From assembly GCF_000577615.1 (NCBI RefSeq), contig NZ_CBXX010000015.1, forward strand, positions 54,384 through 118,383: a stretch of DNA of 64,000 bases, in the 5' to 3' direction. Source of the stretch: Herbaspirillum sp. RV1423 (GTDB taxonomy: Bacteria; Pseudomonadota; Gammaproteobacteria; Burkholderiales; Burkholderiaceae_D). The notes below the pieces were generated by a model. The model was not told where the DNA came from, did not search any database, and saw only the letters and a program-made list of their open reading frames with translations. Position 1 is the first letter of the stretch, and each line of letters begins with the position of its first letter. Made by a program: the position numbers and the translations under genes. Positions 30,102 through 40,070 of this stretch are shown here, one piece after another.

Positions 30102-31568
30102 TCAGGCCGGCGCGCGCAGGTGCCAGTCGGTGGCTTGCTGGTATTGGTGGGCGACGTTGAGCAGGCGCGCCTCATCGAAATAGCTGCCGATGATTTGCAG
30201 GCCGACCGGACGTTTGCCGTTCTTTTCGCCCTGGCCGAAACCGCAGGGAATCGACATGCCTGGCAAGCCCGCCAGACTGGTCGACAGCGTGAAGATGTCG
30301 GCCAGGTAGTTGGCCACTGGATCGTCGGTCTTGTCGCCGAGATCCCATGCCACGGTCGGCGACACCGGTCCCATGATGACGTCGCATTGACGGTCCGGGC
30401 CAATCAGCGCGTTCTGGAAATCCTGCGCAATCAGGCGGCGGATTTTTTGCGCCTGCAGGTAGTAGGCATCGTAGTAGCCGTGCGACAGCACATAAGAGCC
30501 GACCAGAATACGGCGTTTCACCTCATCGCCGAAACCCTCCGCGCGCGACTTCTTGTACATGTCGGCGAGGTCCTTGTAATCGGCGGCGCGGTGGCCGTAG
30601 CGCACGCCGTCGAAACGCGACAGATTGGATGATGCTTCCGCCGGCGCGATGACGTAATACACGGGAATCGACAGCTCGGTTTTGGGCAGCGAAATCTCGA
30701 CCAGCGTGGCGCCGAGTTTTTCATATTCTTTGAGCGCGGCGCGCACGGCTTGCTCGACATCGGCGGCCAGGCCGGCGCCGAAAAATTCCTTCGGTACGCC
30801 GATGCGCAGACCTTGCAAACTGTCGTTGAGCGAGCGCGTGAAATCTTCCTTGGCGCGCTCAAGGCTGGTCGAGTCGCGCGGGTCGAAACCGGTCATGGCG
30901 TTGAGCAGCAGGCCGCAGTCCTCGGCGGTCTTGGCGATCGGGCCGCCCTGGTCGAGCGACGACGCGAACGCGATCATGCCGTAGCGCGACACGCTGCCGT
31001 AAGTCGGCTTGATGCCCGTCACGCCGCACAGCGAAGCAGGCTGGCGGATCGAGCCGCCGGTGTCGGTGGCGGTGGCGGCCGGCGCCAGGCGCGCGGCGAT
31101 GGCGGCGGCGGAACCGCCCGAGGAACCGCCCGGCACCGCAGTCTTGTCCCACGGATTCCTGACGGCGCCGAAGTAGGAATTCTCGTTGCCCGAACCCATC
31201 GCGAATTCGTCGCAGTTGAGTTTGCCCAATGTAACAGTGCCGGCGGCGTTGAACTGTTCCACCACGGTCGCATCAAACGGGCTTACGTAATTTTCCAGCA
31301 TCTTCGAGCCGGCCGTGGTGCGCCAGTCGCGTGTGACAAAAATGTCCTTGTGCGCGATCGGGATACCGGTCAGCGGCGTAACATCGCCGGCCGCAATGCG
31401 GCGATCGGCCTGTGCAGCTTGTCCGAGCGTGAGGTCGCGGTCGACGTGCAGGAAAGCGTTGAGGTCGCTCGGGCCGATACGGTCGAGGAACAACGTGGCC
31501 AGTTCGGCCGCCGAAATTTTCTTGGCTTGCAAGAGCGTCGACAGCTCTTTGATGGTTTTGGTGTGCAT
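30102..31568 (-). CDS. gatA: Asp-tRNA(Asn)/Glu-tRNA(Gln) amidotransferase subunit A
   Basis: A 488-residue amidase-signature glutaminase that supplies ammonia for transamidation on tRNA. The Ser-cisSer-Lys triad is intact: Lys74 in IPIAHKDIF, Ser149 in [11 protein letters not shown] and Ser173 in [11 protein letters not shown]. The signature stretch [16 protein letters not shown] follows. Length and motif spacing equal those of characterised GatA proteins. It is separated by 82 bases from gatC and 46 from gatB and is clearly one operon with them. Confidence 0.96.
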   Translation of the reverse strand: MHTKTIKELSTLLQAKKISAAELATLFLDRIGPSDLNAFLHVDRDLTLGQAAQADRRIAAGDVTPLTGIPIAHKDIFVTRDWRTTAGSKMLENYVSPFDATVVEQFNAAGTVTLGKLNCDEFAMGSGNENSYFGAVRNPWDKTAVPGGSSGGSAAAIAARLAPAATATDTGGSIRQPASLCGVTGIKPTYGSVSRYGMIAFASSLDQGGPIAKTAEDCGLLLNAMTGFDPRDSTSLERAKEDFTRSLNDSLQGLRIGVPKEFFGAGLAADVEQAVRAALKEYEKLGATLVEISLPKTELSIPVYYVIAPAEASSNLSRFDGVRYGHRAADYKDLADMYKKSRAEGFGDEVKRRILVGSYVLSHGYYDAYYLQAQKIRRLIAQDFQNALIGPDRQCDVIMGPVSPTVAWDLGDKTDDPVANYLADIFTLSTSLAGLPGMSIPCGFGQGEKNGKRPVGLQIIGSYFDEARLLNVAHQYQQATDWHLRAPA

Positions 31569-31650
31569 GTAAAAAATGTCGTTTCAGGTTCTGTGAGACT
31601 GAGGCGCCGCAGCGTTTTGTCCGATGACGATTCGATGGCCTGGTCGATGG

Positions 31651-31953
31651 CTATTCGATGACTTTCGGCACCAGGTACAGGCCGTCCTGGGTCGCCGGCG
31701 CCGGTTGCTGGTAAGCTTCGCGCTGATCGGTTTCGGTCACCACGTCGTCGCGCAGGCGCAGCGACAGGTCGGCATGCAGCGCCGCGATCGGATGGCTCAG
31801 CGGTTCGATGCCTGTCGTGTCTACGGCCTTCATCTGCTCGACCAGCGAAAAGATGCTGTTGAGTTTCTCCAGGGTTTGGCCGGCTTGTTCATCTGTCAAC
31901 TCGAGGCGGGACAAATTGGCAATGCGTTTCACATCGGAAAGGGCTAAAGTCAT
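31651..31953 (-). CDS. gatC: Asp-tRNA(Asn)/Glu-tRNA(Gln) amidotransferase subunit C
   Basis: A 100-residue subunit that wraps around and stabilises GatA. It begins [21 protein letters not shown], shows the conserved [24 protein letters not shown], and ends with [38 protein letters not shown] residues that reach toward GatB. Start 31953 matches the family, with AGGAAGG-like purines near by. It is the first gene of the leftward gat operon and divergent from mreB, as in many betaproteobacteria. Confidence 0.95.
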   Translation of the reverse strand: MTLALSDVKRIANLSRLELTDEQAGQTLEKLNSIFSLVEQMKAVDTTGIEPLSHPIAALHADLSLRLRDDVVTETDQREAYQQPAPATQDGLYLVPKVIE

Positions 31954-32083
31954 GATAGGAAGGTGTGCGCCTGGCGCAAAAACTAGTGTGTTGAAAAATC
32001 GCGTCGCCGGGATGGCAAATACGCAGGTAAATGCCTGCAAAAACGTAGAAAATTCTCTTATCAGGCAAGGATTATTGGCAGTT

Positions 32084-32112
32084 TTGCCTGCTGGTTTCTC
32101 CCAAATTATAAG
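32084..32112 (+). promoter_or_regulatory. candidate sigma70 promoter of mreB
   Basis: TTGCCT (32084-32089) and TATAAG (32107-32112) are separated by exactly 17 bases, about 110 bases before the mreB start. No other good promoter was seen in the gat-mre gap. Confidence 0.5.
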
Positions 32113-32129
32113 GTAGAATGTAGGACTAA

Positions 32130-33269
<1,140 letters not shown>

Positions 33270-33516
33270 TTCCTCCGCAGGAGTCCGGTCAATTTCGAGG
33301 AACCGAAACGCGTATATGACAAAGCACAAGCAGATTTGGCCGGTGCGGCGAACCAGCAGTTCGCATGACGGCCGAATCTCGACTGCTGTGCCGCGTTGTC
33401 TTTCTGATATCGACTACAACCTTCCCGGTATCCGTCCGCTGTTCTCTGTCCAGCCCGCCGCGTGCGGGCTGTTGCGGTTTTCGGCTCACCCGGCATCGGT
33501 TTCGGCCTGACGACAC

Positions 33517-34626
33517 ATGGATATCCCACCACTCTTCAAGCAAGGCGCCTCGGCCCGCGCCCGCGCCGGCTTTTTCGCCCTGATCGCCGTGGTCATGCTG
33601 GTGGTCGATTCGCGCATGCACGCACTGTCGATGGTGCGTCAGGCGGTGGGTACGGTGCTGTACCCATTTCAGGTGGTCGCCCTGATACCGCGCGACGCCG
33701 CCTACAAGGTGGGCGACTATTTCAATTCGCTTTCCGCGCTGCAAAAGGAAAACGACGCCCTGCGCCGGCAACAGGCCATGAATGCCCAGCTATTGCAGCA
33801 GGAGCGCCAGATGGCGGCGGAAAACAGTCAATTGCGCAACCTGCTCAACATGCAGCAGCGCGTCAACAGCAAATCCGTGGTCGGCGAGATTCTGTACGAC
33901 GCGCGCGACCCCTTCACTCGCAAGATCATCCTCAATCGCGGCTCGCAGCAAGGCGTGGCGACCGGCCAGCCGGTGATCGACGAGATCGGCATCGTCGGCC
34001 AGGTCACGCGCGTGTTTCCGTTCACGTCCGAAGTGACGTTGCTGACCGACAAGGACCAGGCCATCCCGGTGCAGGTATTGCGCAACGGCTTGCGCAGCGT
34101 GGCCTATGGGCGCGGCCAGTCGGGCGTGCTCGACCTGCGCTTCATGGCAGCCAACGCCGATATCCAGAAGGGCGACGCATTGGTGACCTCGGGCATTGAC
34201 GGCGTGTATCCGCCCGGCTTGTCGGTGGCGACGGTGCAGCAGGTCGAGACCAAGTCGACCGACGCCTTCGCCCATATCGTTTGTCTGCCCGCCGCCGGCA
34301 TCGATCGCCACAAACAGTTGCTGATACTGCTGGTCGAGCAAAACACGGCGCCGCGCCCCGACCCCGAAAGCGCCGTCGAGAAGGGCGACAAGCTCCTCAA
34401 GCGCCGCCTGCGCGATAGCGCCAAGGAGAGCGACACCGCGCCGGCCAAGGAAACGCCAAGCGAGGAGCGCAAGGGTGCGCCAGCCGCAGCAAATGCCGCA
34501 GTTGCGGCCCCGGCGGCGCCTGCGCCGGCCAGACCTGCAGCCAGCATACCCGCCTCAGTCGGCGTCGCGCCCGCCTCCAAACCGGCGGCCGTTACCGCCC
34601 AACCCGCCAGGAGCGTCGCACCATGA
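33517..34626 (+). CDS. mreC: rod shape-determining protein MreC
   Basis: A 369-residue bitopic periplasmic scaffold linking MreB and MreD to PBP2. One transmembrane helix lies at about residues 17-35 (FFALIAVVMLVVDSRM). A coiled coil follows around 70-110 (LQKENDALRRQQAMNAQLLQ), and the beta domain contains DPFTRKIILNRGSQQGV, GQVTRVFPFTSEVTLLTD and GDALVTSGIDGVYPPGL. The last 80 residues are an Ala/Pro/Lys-rich tail, longer than in E. coli. Its TGA overlaps the mreD ATG (ATGA), indicating coupling. Confidence 0.94.
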   Translation: MDIPPLFKQGASARARAGFFALIAVVMLVVDSRMHALSMVRQAVGTVLYPFQVVALIPRDAAYKVGDYFNSLSALQKENDALRRQQAMNAQLLQQERQMAAENSQLRNLLNMQQRVNSKSVVGEILYDARDPFTRKIILNRGSQQGVATGQPVIDEIGIVGQVTRVFPFTSEVTLLTDKDQAIPVQVLRNGLRSVAYGRGQSGVLDLRFMAANADIQKGDALVTSGIDGVYPPGLSVATVQQVETKSTDAFAHIVCLPAAGIDRHKQLLILLVEQNTAPRPDPESAVEKGDKLLKRRLRDSAKESDTAPAKETPSEERKGAPAAANAAVAAPAAPAPARPAASIPASVGVAPASKPAAVTAQPARSVAP

Positions 34627-35135
34627 ACGATCCGCATTACATCCTGCTTCCGGCCAGTCCGCTGTTCATCGCGTTCAGTCTGGTGGCGGCTTTCCTGCTG
34701 AACCTGCTGCCTTGGGGGCAATGGATCGGCGTACCGGATTTCGTGGCGCTGGTGCTGGTGTTCTGGGCAATCCATGAGCCGCGCAAGATCGGTATCAGCA
34801 TCGCTTTCATGATGGGCCTGCTGATGGATGTCAACGAGGCGACCCTGTTGGGCGAAAACGCCCTGGCTTATACGCTGTTGTCGTATTTTTCGATCATGAT
34901 CCATCGTCGGGTTTTGTGGTTCCCGGTCGGCACCCAGGCCTTGCACATCCTGCCGCTGCTGCTGCTGACGCAGGCAGTGCAACTGATCGTGCGCCTGATC
35001 GTCAGCGGTAAATTCCCGCATTGGTACTATTTCAGCGAAAGCTTTGTCTGCGCTCTCCTGTGGCCGGTAGTGACCTGGCTCTTGCTCGCGCCGCAACGAC
35101 GCGCGATCAATCGCGACGATAACCGTCCGATCTAG
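34623..35135 (+). CDS. mreD: rod shape-determining protein MreD
   Basis: A 170-residue polytopic inner-membrane protein with five to six hydrophobic segments. It includes the conserved DFVALVLVFWAIHEPRKIGISIAF and the GLLMDVNEATLLGENALAYTLL stretch characteristic of MreD. It works with MreC and RodA/PBP2 in the elongasome. It overlaps mreC by four bases and is followed within 10 bases by mrdA. Confidence 0.93.
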   Translation: MNDPHYILLPASPLFIAFSLVAAFLLNLLPWGQWIGVPDFVALVLVFWAIHEPRKIGISIAFMMGLLMDVNEATLLGENALAYTLLSYFSIMIHRRVLWFPVGTQALHILPLLLLTQAVQLIVRLIVSGKFPHWYYFSESFVCALLWPVVTWLLLAPQRRAINRDDNRPI

Positions 35136-35143
35136 AGCGTGTG

Positions 35144-37084
35144 ATGACAGAGTTCAAAAACACCGAGCACGAACTGAAGCTCTTCCGGCTGCGCCTGTTC
35201 GCCGTCGCGATGCTGGTGTTGCTGTGCTTCGGTTTGCTGATGGCGCGTTTCATCTGGCTCCAGATCGTGCGCCACGACGCCTACGCCGCCCAAGCCGAGG
35301 AAAACCGCATCTCGGTGGTGCCCATCGTGCCCAACCGCGGCCTGATCCTGGACCGCAACGGCGTCGTGCTGGCGCGCAATTATTCCGCCTACACGCTGGA
35401 AATCACGCCGTCCAAAATTACCGGCAGCCTCGACGACCTGGTCGACGAATTGAGCACGCTGGTCGATATCCAGCTCAAGGACCGACGTCGTTTTCGCAAG
35501 TTGTTGGAAGAGTCCAAGAACTTTGAAAGCCTGCCGATCCGCACGCGCCTGACGGATGAAGAAGTCGCCAAGTTCACCGCGCAGCGCTATCGCTTCCCCG
35601 GCGTCGACATCCAGGCGCGCCTGTTCCGCCAATATCCTTACGGCAAGACTGCCGCGCACGTGATCGGCTACATCGGTCGCATCAGCCAGCGTGACGCCGA
35701 CCGCATTTCCGACTCCGACGACGAAGCCAATTACAACGGCACTGACTATATCGGCAAGGAAGGTCTGGAGAAGAGTTACGAGACCCAACTGCACGGCACC
35801 ACCGGTTACGAAGAAGTGGAAATTTCCGCCGGCGGCCGCGCCGTGCGCACGCTCTCGCGCACGCCCGCCAGCCCCGGCCAGAACCTCATCCTGTCGATCG
35901 ACATCGAGTTGCAGAAAGTCATCGAAGATGCCTTCGGCGACCGCAAGGGCGCGCTGGTGGCGATTGATCCTGTGACCGGCGACATCCTCGCCTACGTGTC
36001 GCAGCCGTCCTTCGATCCCAACGTCTTCGTCGAAGGCATCGACCAGCAAACCTGGGATGAACTGAACAATTCGCCCGATCGGCCGTTGATCAACCGGCCG
36101 CTGTCAGGCACTTATCCGCCCGGTTCGACCTACAAGCCCTTCATGGCCCTGGCCGCGCTGGAGCTGGGCAAGCGCAAGCCGAGCGACGCCATCCGCGATC
36201 CCGGTTACTTCTGGCTAGGCAACCACAAGTTCCGCGACGACAAGGAAGGCGGCCACGGCATCGTCGATATGTACAAGTCCATCGTGGCGTCCTGCGACAC
36301 CTACTACTACATGCTGGCCAACGACTTGGGCGTCGACGCCATCCACGATTTCATGAAGCCGTTCGGCTTCGGCCAGATCACCGGCATCGACCTCGAACAC
36401 GAACGCAAGGGCCTGCTGCCCTCCACCACCTGGAAAAGCAACGCCTACCGCAAGCCGGAGCAGCGCAAGTGGTACGCCGGCGAAACTATTTCGCTGGGTA
36501 TCGGCCAGGGTTACAACGCTTTCACGCCGATCCAGATGGCGCATGCCGTGGCGACGCTGGCCAACAACGGCGTGGTGATGAAGCCGCATCTGGTCAAGAT
36601 GATCGAAGACGGCGTCACGCATGAGCGTACCGCCACCGTGCCAAAGGAAAGCTACCGTATTCCCTTGAAGCAGGAAAACATTGACGTCATCAAGCAGGCC
36701 ATGGTCGGCGTCAACAAGGAAGGGACCGGCGCGCGCGTGTTCGCCGGCGCCGAATACACCTCGGCCGGCAAGACCGGCACCGCTCAGGTGGTGTCGATCA
36801 AGAAAAACGAGAAATACGATGCCAAACGCCTGGCCACGCATTTGCTGGATAATGCGCTCTACACCGCCTTCGCGCCGGCCGACAAGCCGCGCATCGCGAT
36901 CGCGGTCATCGTCGAAAACGGCGGCTGGGGCGCTGAGGCTGCGGCGCCGCTGGCACGCAAGGCGCTCGATTTCTACCTGCTCGGCAAACGCCCAGGCGAC
37001 AAGCCCAAGCCCGCCGGCAAGGGCGACGAAGCCGCAGCAGCCGCATCTGCACCGGATCCGGTCGGCAACGACATCAGGGACTAA
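35144..37084 (+). CDS. mrdA: penicillin-binding protein 2 (elongation transpeptidase)
   Basis: A 646-residue class B PBP that cross-links peptidoglycan during cell elongation with RodA. One membrane anchor lies near the N-terminus (LFAVAMLVLLCFGLLMARF). The pedestal domain contains PNRGLILDRNGVVLARN. The transpeptidase domain has the catalytic Ser328 in GSTYK, the SCD-type motif SCDTYYYMLA and the KTG motif in SAGKTGTAQ. The C-terminal tail is Ala/Lys-rich. A GTG one codon earlier (35141) is an alternative start. The stop codon abuts the 267-bp MITE-like element that separates it from rodA. Confidence 0.95.
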   Translation: MTEFKNTEHELKLFRLRLFAVAMLVLLCFGLLMARFIWLQIVRHDAYAAQAEENRISVVPIVPNRGLILDRNGVVLARNYSAYTLEITPSKITGSLDDLVDELSTLVDIQLKDRRRFRKLLEESKNFESLPIRTRLTDEEVAKFTAQRYRFPGVDIQARLFRQYPYGKTAAHVIGYIGRISQRDADRISDSDDEANYNGTDYIGKEGLEKSYETQLHGTTGYEEVEISAGGRAVRTLSRTPASPGQNLILSIDIELQKVIEDAFGDRKGALVAIDPVTGDILAYVSQPSFDPNVFVEGIDQQTWDELNNSPDRPLINRPLSGTYPPGSTYKPFMALAALELGKRKPSDAIRDPGYFWLGNHKFRDDKEGGHGIVDMYKSIVASCDTYYYMLANDLGVDAIHDFMKPFGFGQITGIDLEHERKGLLPSTTWKSNAYRKPEQRKWYAGETISLGIGQGYNAFTPIQMAHAVATLANNGVVMKPHLVKMIEDGVTHERTATVPKESYRIPLKQENIDVIKQAMVGVNKEGTGARVFAGAEYTSAGKTGTAQVVSIKKNEKYDAKRLATHLLDNALYTAFAPADKPRIAIAVIVENGGWGAEAAAPLARKALDFYLLGKRPGDKPKPAGKGDEAAAAASAPDPVGNDIRD

Positions 37085-37351
37085 GGGCGTGTTATGAATT
37101 ATTTCCACCCCCGCGTTCGGATGAAAAGGGATGCAGAGCAAGGCGCGGTGCGTCGCGCAGGATGGTATCCTGCACAAGCGCCGCAACGCCGCAATGAACG
37201 CTTTTCGTCCGAGCCCACCGGGCAGTGCCGGGAAGGGGGCGTCTGCGGCGTTGCTCCTTCGTGCCGTAGCACCACTAAGGCGTGTCGTCGCGCCTTGTAT
37301 CCAACCCGTTCCCGGCGTTGCGCGGGGGCGGAAATAATTCATAACACGCCC
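37085..37351. mobile_element. MITE-like element with 31-bp terminal inverted repeats
   Basis: A 267-bp insertion lies exactly between the mrdA stop codon and the rodA start. The left end starts GGGCGTGTTATGAATTATTT (37085-37115). The right end (37321-37351) is its reverse complement with one mismatch in 31. The interior is highly self-complementary: GCAGGAT-GGT-ATCCTGC at 37157-37173, and GCAACGCCGCA at 37183-37193 against TGCGGCGTTGC at 37244-37254. No transposase is encoded. Short ORFs that start or end inside the repeats are judged non-coding. No clear target-site duplication is visible. It is most likely a non-autonomous element or an intergenic repeat family member. Confidence 0.75.
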
Positions 37352-37355
37352 TGAC

Positions 37356-38465
37356 ATGAACCTGCATCGCCCGCCTCTCTGGCAAGTCATCAAACCGCAC
37401 CTGGCGGTGTTCGACGGCGCGTTGTCCCTGATCATCTTCCTGATCATGTCGGTCGGCATCGTCACGCTATACTCGGCCGGGATGAATTTCCCCGGCCGCG
37501 TCGAAGATCAATTGCGCAACATCCTGATCGCCTTCATCGTGATGTGGATCGCGGCCAACATCTCGCCGCAGACCTTGCTCAGGTTCGCCGTGCCGATCTA
37601 CACCATCGGCGTGACGCTGTTGATTGCGGTGGCGCTGTTCGGCATCGTCAAGAAGGGCTCGCGCCGCTGGCTCAACATCGGCGTCGTGGTGCAGCCGTCG
37701 GAAGTGATGAAGATCGCCATGCCGCTGATGCTGGCCTGGTTCTTCCAGAAGCGCGAAGGCATGATCCGCTGGCATATCTTCCTGATCGCCGGCGTGCTGC
37801 TGGCGGTGCCGGTCGGTCTGATCATCCGCCAGCCCGACCTGGGCACCGGCGTGCTGGTGCTGGCGGCCGGTTTCTATGTCATTTTCTTTGCCGGGCTGTC
37901 GTGGAAAGTCCTGACCGGCCTGGTGGTCGCCGGCGCCGCCAGTCTGCCGGTGATATGGTCGGTCCTGCACGATTACCAGCGGCAGCGCGTAATGATGCTG
38001 ATCGACCCGACCTCCGATCCGCTCGGCAAGGGTTTCCATATCATTCAGTCGACTATCGCCATCGGTTCCGGCGGCGTCACCGGCAAAGGCTGGCTGATGG
38101 GAACCCAGACCCATCTCGAATTCATCCCCGAGCGCACCACCGATTTCATTTTTTCGGTATATTCGGAGGAATTCGGCCTGATCGGCAACACAATCCTGCT
38201 GGTGTTGTACCTGTTGCTGATCGGTCGCGGCCTGATGATCACCGCCAACGCGCCGACGCTGTTCACGCGCCTGCTGGGCGGCGCCATCACGATGATTTTC
38301 TTTACCTATGCCTTCGTCAATATGGGCATGGTCAGCGGCATCCTGCCGGTGGTCGGCGTACCGTTGCCGTTCATGAGCTACGGCGGCACCGCTCTTGTGA
38401 CGCTTGGCCTGGGCGCCGGCATTCTGATGAGTATCCAGCGCCATCGCAAGCTGGTGCAGACCTGA
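37356..38465 (+). CDS. rodA: peptidoglycan glycosyltransferase RodA
   Basis: A 369-residue SEDS-family polymerase, partner of PBP2 in the elongasome, that polymerises lipid II. About ten transmembrane segments are visible. Conserved SEDS stretches are QPSEVMKIAMPLMLAWFF, QPDLGTGVLVLAAG (catalytic Asp region), PTSDPLGKGFHIIQSTIAIGSGG and PLPFMSYGGTALVTLGLGAGI. Start 37356 (MNLHRPPLWQVI) is the only reasonable ATG. No Shine-Dalgarno precedes it because the upstream 20 bases belong to the right end of the inserted element. It is followed by rlpA. Confidence 0.95.
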   Translation: MNLHRPPLWQVIKPHLAVFDGALSLIIFLIMSVGIVTLYSAGMNFPGRVEDQLRNILIAFIVMWIAANISPQTLLRFAVPIYTIGVTLLIAVALFGIVKKGSRRWLNIGVVVQPSEVMKIAMPLMLAWFFQKREGMIRWHIFLIAGVLLAVPVGLIIRQPDLGTGVLVLAAGFYVIFFAGLSWKVLTGLVVAGAASLPVIWSVLHDYQRQRVMMLIDPTSDPLGKGFHIIQSTIAIGSGGVTGKGWLMGTQTHLEFIPERTTDFIFSVYSEEFGLIGNTILLVLYLLLIGRGLMITANAPTLFTRLLGGAITMIFFTYAFVNMGMVSGILPVVGVPLPFMSYGGTALVTLGLGAGILMSIQRHRKLVQT

Positions 38466-38582
38466 CAACTTTTGCGCCGTATGCGGGCGCTTTGGCAACG
38501 CATGACGGATACTCTGGTATCGTTGGGCCCTAGCCTGAGGCCTGGGCCTCAAATAATAATACAAGCTATGGGAAGACTGCCA

Positions 38583-39683
38583 ATGCGAGATTTCTTTACC
38601 TCGATGCCGCGCCTGGTGCGCTGGCTTTCCTTGTTGGCGCCGCTGGCACTGGCCGCGTGCAGCAGCGCTCCGTCGCTCAATTCGCCGTCAGCGTCGACAT
38701 CGTCGTCGAAACCGGCGGCTCGTGCCTCCAATGGCAAGCCGCTGCCGGCCCTGCCTGCGGCAGGATCGGGGCGCGGCGGTTATTACAAGGACGACGGCCC
38801 GGGCGACCAGCCGCCGGAAGGTTTGCTGGATACGCCCGATGCCGAACCGCGCATCGAACCGTACTCGAAATCGGCGCTGCGTCCCTACACGGTGTTCGGC
38901 AAGACTTACACGCCGATCAGCGATGACCGACCTTTCAAGCAGCGCGGCATCGGCAGTTGGTACGGCAAGAAATTCCACAACCAGAAGACCTCTTCCGGCG
39001 AACTCTACGACATGTACAAGATGACCGCCGCGCATCCGACCTTGCCGATTCCGTCCTATGCGCGCGTCACCAACTTGAAGACCGGCGCGCAGGTCATCGT
39101 GCGCATCAACGATCGCGGGCCGTTCCATTCGACGCGCATCATCGACCTGTCTTACACCGCCGCGCTGAAGCTGGGATATCTATCGTCCGGCAGCAGCGAG
39201 CTGGAAGTCGAGCGCCTGTTGCCTGAAGAAATCACGCGCATGGCCGAGAACAAACGCAACGGCATTCCGAATGCGCCGACGCCGGTGCTTGCCGCCGGGC
39301 CGGCGCCTGCATCGGAGCCGGTCGTGGGCAGCGTCGCGCCGCAAGGACAGGTTGTGCCGGTGGCGATGGCGAGCGCGCCTGCCGTTGTGGCGACCGGCGC
39401 ATCGTCGGCTGCGGCCGGCGGCGAGGAAGCACAACCGGCGACCGCATTGCCCGGCGGCTTTTACCTGCAATTCGGCGCCTATGCCCAGGAAACCAACGCC
39501 CGCGCCGCACGCGACAGGCTCATGCAAAGCCTGAGCGGCGCCGTCGTCAAGATGGAAACCATCGTCGACAACGGCCTGTATCGTTTGTATGCCGGTCCCT
39601 ACGAGAACCGTCCTGCGGCGGTGGACGCCGCGCAAACCGTCCGTCAGCGCAGCAGCGTGATGCCCTTCGTGGTCGAACGCTGA
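38583..39683 (+). CDS. rlpA: septal ring lytic transglycosylase RlpA (lipoprotein)
   Basis: A 366-residue outer-membrane lipoprotein that cleaves stem-peptide-free glycan strands. Signal peptide and lipobox end in LALAAC with Cys26. The double-psi beta-barrel domain contains GIGSWYGKKFHNQKTSSGE and ITNDRGPF-type residues (VRINDRGPFHSTRIIDLS). A C-terminal SPOR domain (FYLQFGAYAQETNARAARDR to the end) binds denuded glycan at septa. The linker is Pro/Ala rich. Start 38583 is preferred because GGGAAG lies 7 bases upstream; an ATG at 38568 has no site. It belongs to the mre-mrdA-rodA unit. Confidence 0.92.
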   Translation: MRDFFTSMPRLVRWLSLLAPLALAACSSAPSLNSPSASTSSSKPAARASNGKPLPALPAAGSGRGGYYKDDGPGDQPPEGLLDTPDAEPRIEPYSKSALRPYTVFGKTYTPISDDRPFKQRGIGSWYGKKFHNQKTSSGELYDMYKMTAAHPTLPIPSYARVTNLKTGAQVIVRINDRGPFHSTRIIDLSYTAALKLGYLSSGSSELEVERLLPEEITRMAENKRNGIPNAPTPVLAAGPAPASEPVVGSVAPQGQVVPVAMASAPAVVATGASSAAAGGEEAQPATALPGGFYLQFGAYAQETNARAARDRLMQSLSGAVVKMETIVDNGLYRLYAGPYENRPAAVDAAQTVRQRSSVMPFVVER

Positions 39684-39707
39684 TCCGTTCACTTCGCAGG
39701 AGAGCGC

Positions 39708-40040
39708 ATGCATCCCTACCTGTCGCTGGCGATCGCCATCGTGTCCGAAGTCATCGCCACATCCGCCTTGCGCGCAGCCGATGGCTTTACGCGGTTGGTG
39801 CCGTCGATCATGGTGGTGGTCGGATACGCGCTGGCTTTCCTGTTCCTGTCGATCACGCTGAAATCGATCCCGGTAGGCATCGCCTATGCGATCTGGTCGG
39901 GCCTGGGCGTTGTGCTGATTTCGGTAGTGGCGTATTTCGTCTACGGCCAGTCGCTGGATCTGCCGGCGATCATCGGGATGACGCTGATTCTGGCAGGCGT
40001 GCTGGTGTTGAATCTCTTTTCGAAATCGACGGCGCACTAG
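39708..40040 (+). CDS. emrE: small multidrug resistance transporter, EmrE-like
   Basis: A 110-residue four-helix membrane protein of the SMR family, which exchanges protons for cationic drugs or guanidinium-like compounds. The essential Glu14 in the first helix is present ([12 protein letters not shown]), and Tyr60 and Trp63 occur at exactly the EmrE positions in [11 protein letters not shown]. This favours the EmrE/Qac subfamily over the Gdx (SugE) subfamily. GCAGGAGAG precedes the ATG. It lies 24 bases after rlpA on the same strand and may be read through from the cell-shape operon. It is convergent with rsmI. Confidence 0.9.
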   Translation: MHPYLSLAIAIVSEVIATSALRAADGFTRLVPSIMVVVGYALAFLFLSITLKSIPVGIAYAIWSGLGVVLISVVAYFVYGQSLDLPAIIGMTLILAGVLVLNLFSKSTAH

Positions 40041-40070
40041 CCGCCGTTTCCGGTATCGGCGCGACCGGGT

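Noticed and set aside
33316..33510. 64-codon ORF in the mreB-mreC gap
   Set aside because: No ribosome-binding site, low-complexity composition and no family; the gap is treated as untranslated leader of mreC.
37094..37354. 86-codon ORF inside the MITE-like element
   Set aside because: It starts and ends within the terminal inverted repeats; its composition looks like translated repeat DNA. No Shine-Dalgarno is present.
38525..38556. GGGCCC/GGCCTGGGCCTC palindromic patch before rlpA considered as a terminator
   Set aside because: The arms are short and overlapping with no T run, and rodA-rlpA is expected to be cotranscribed.
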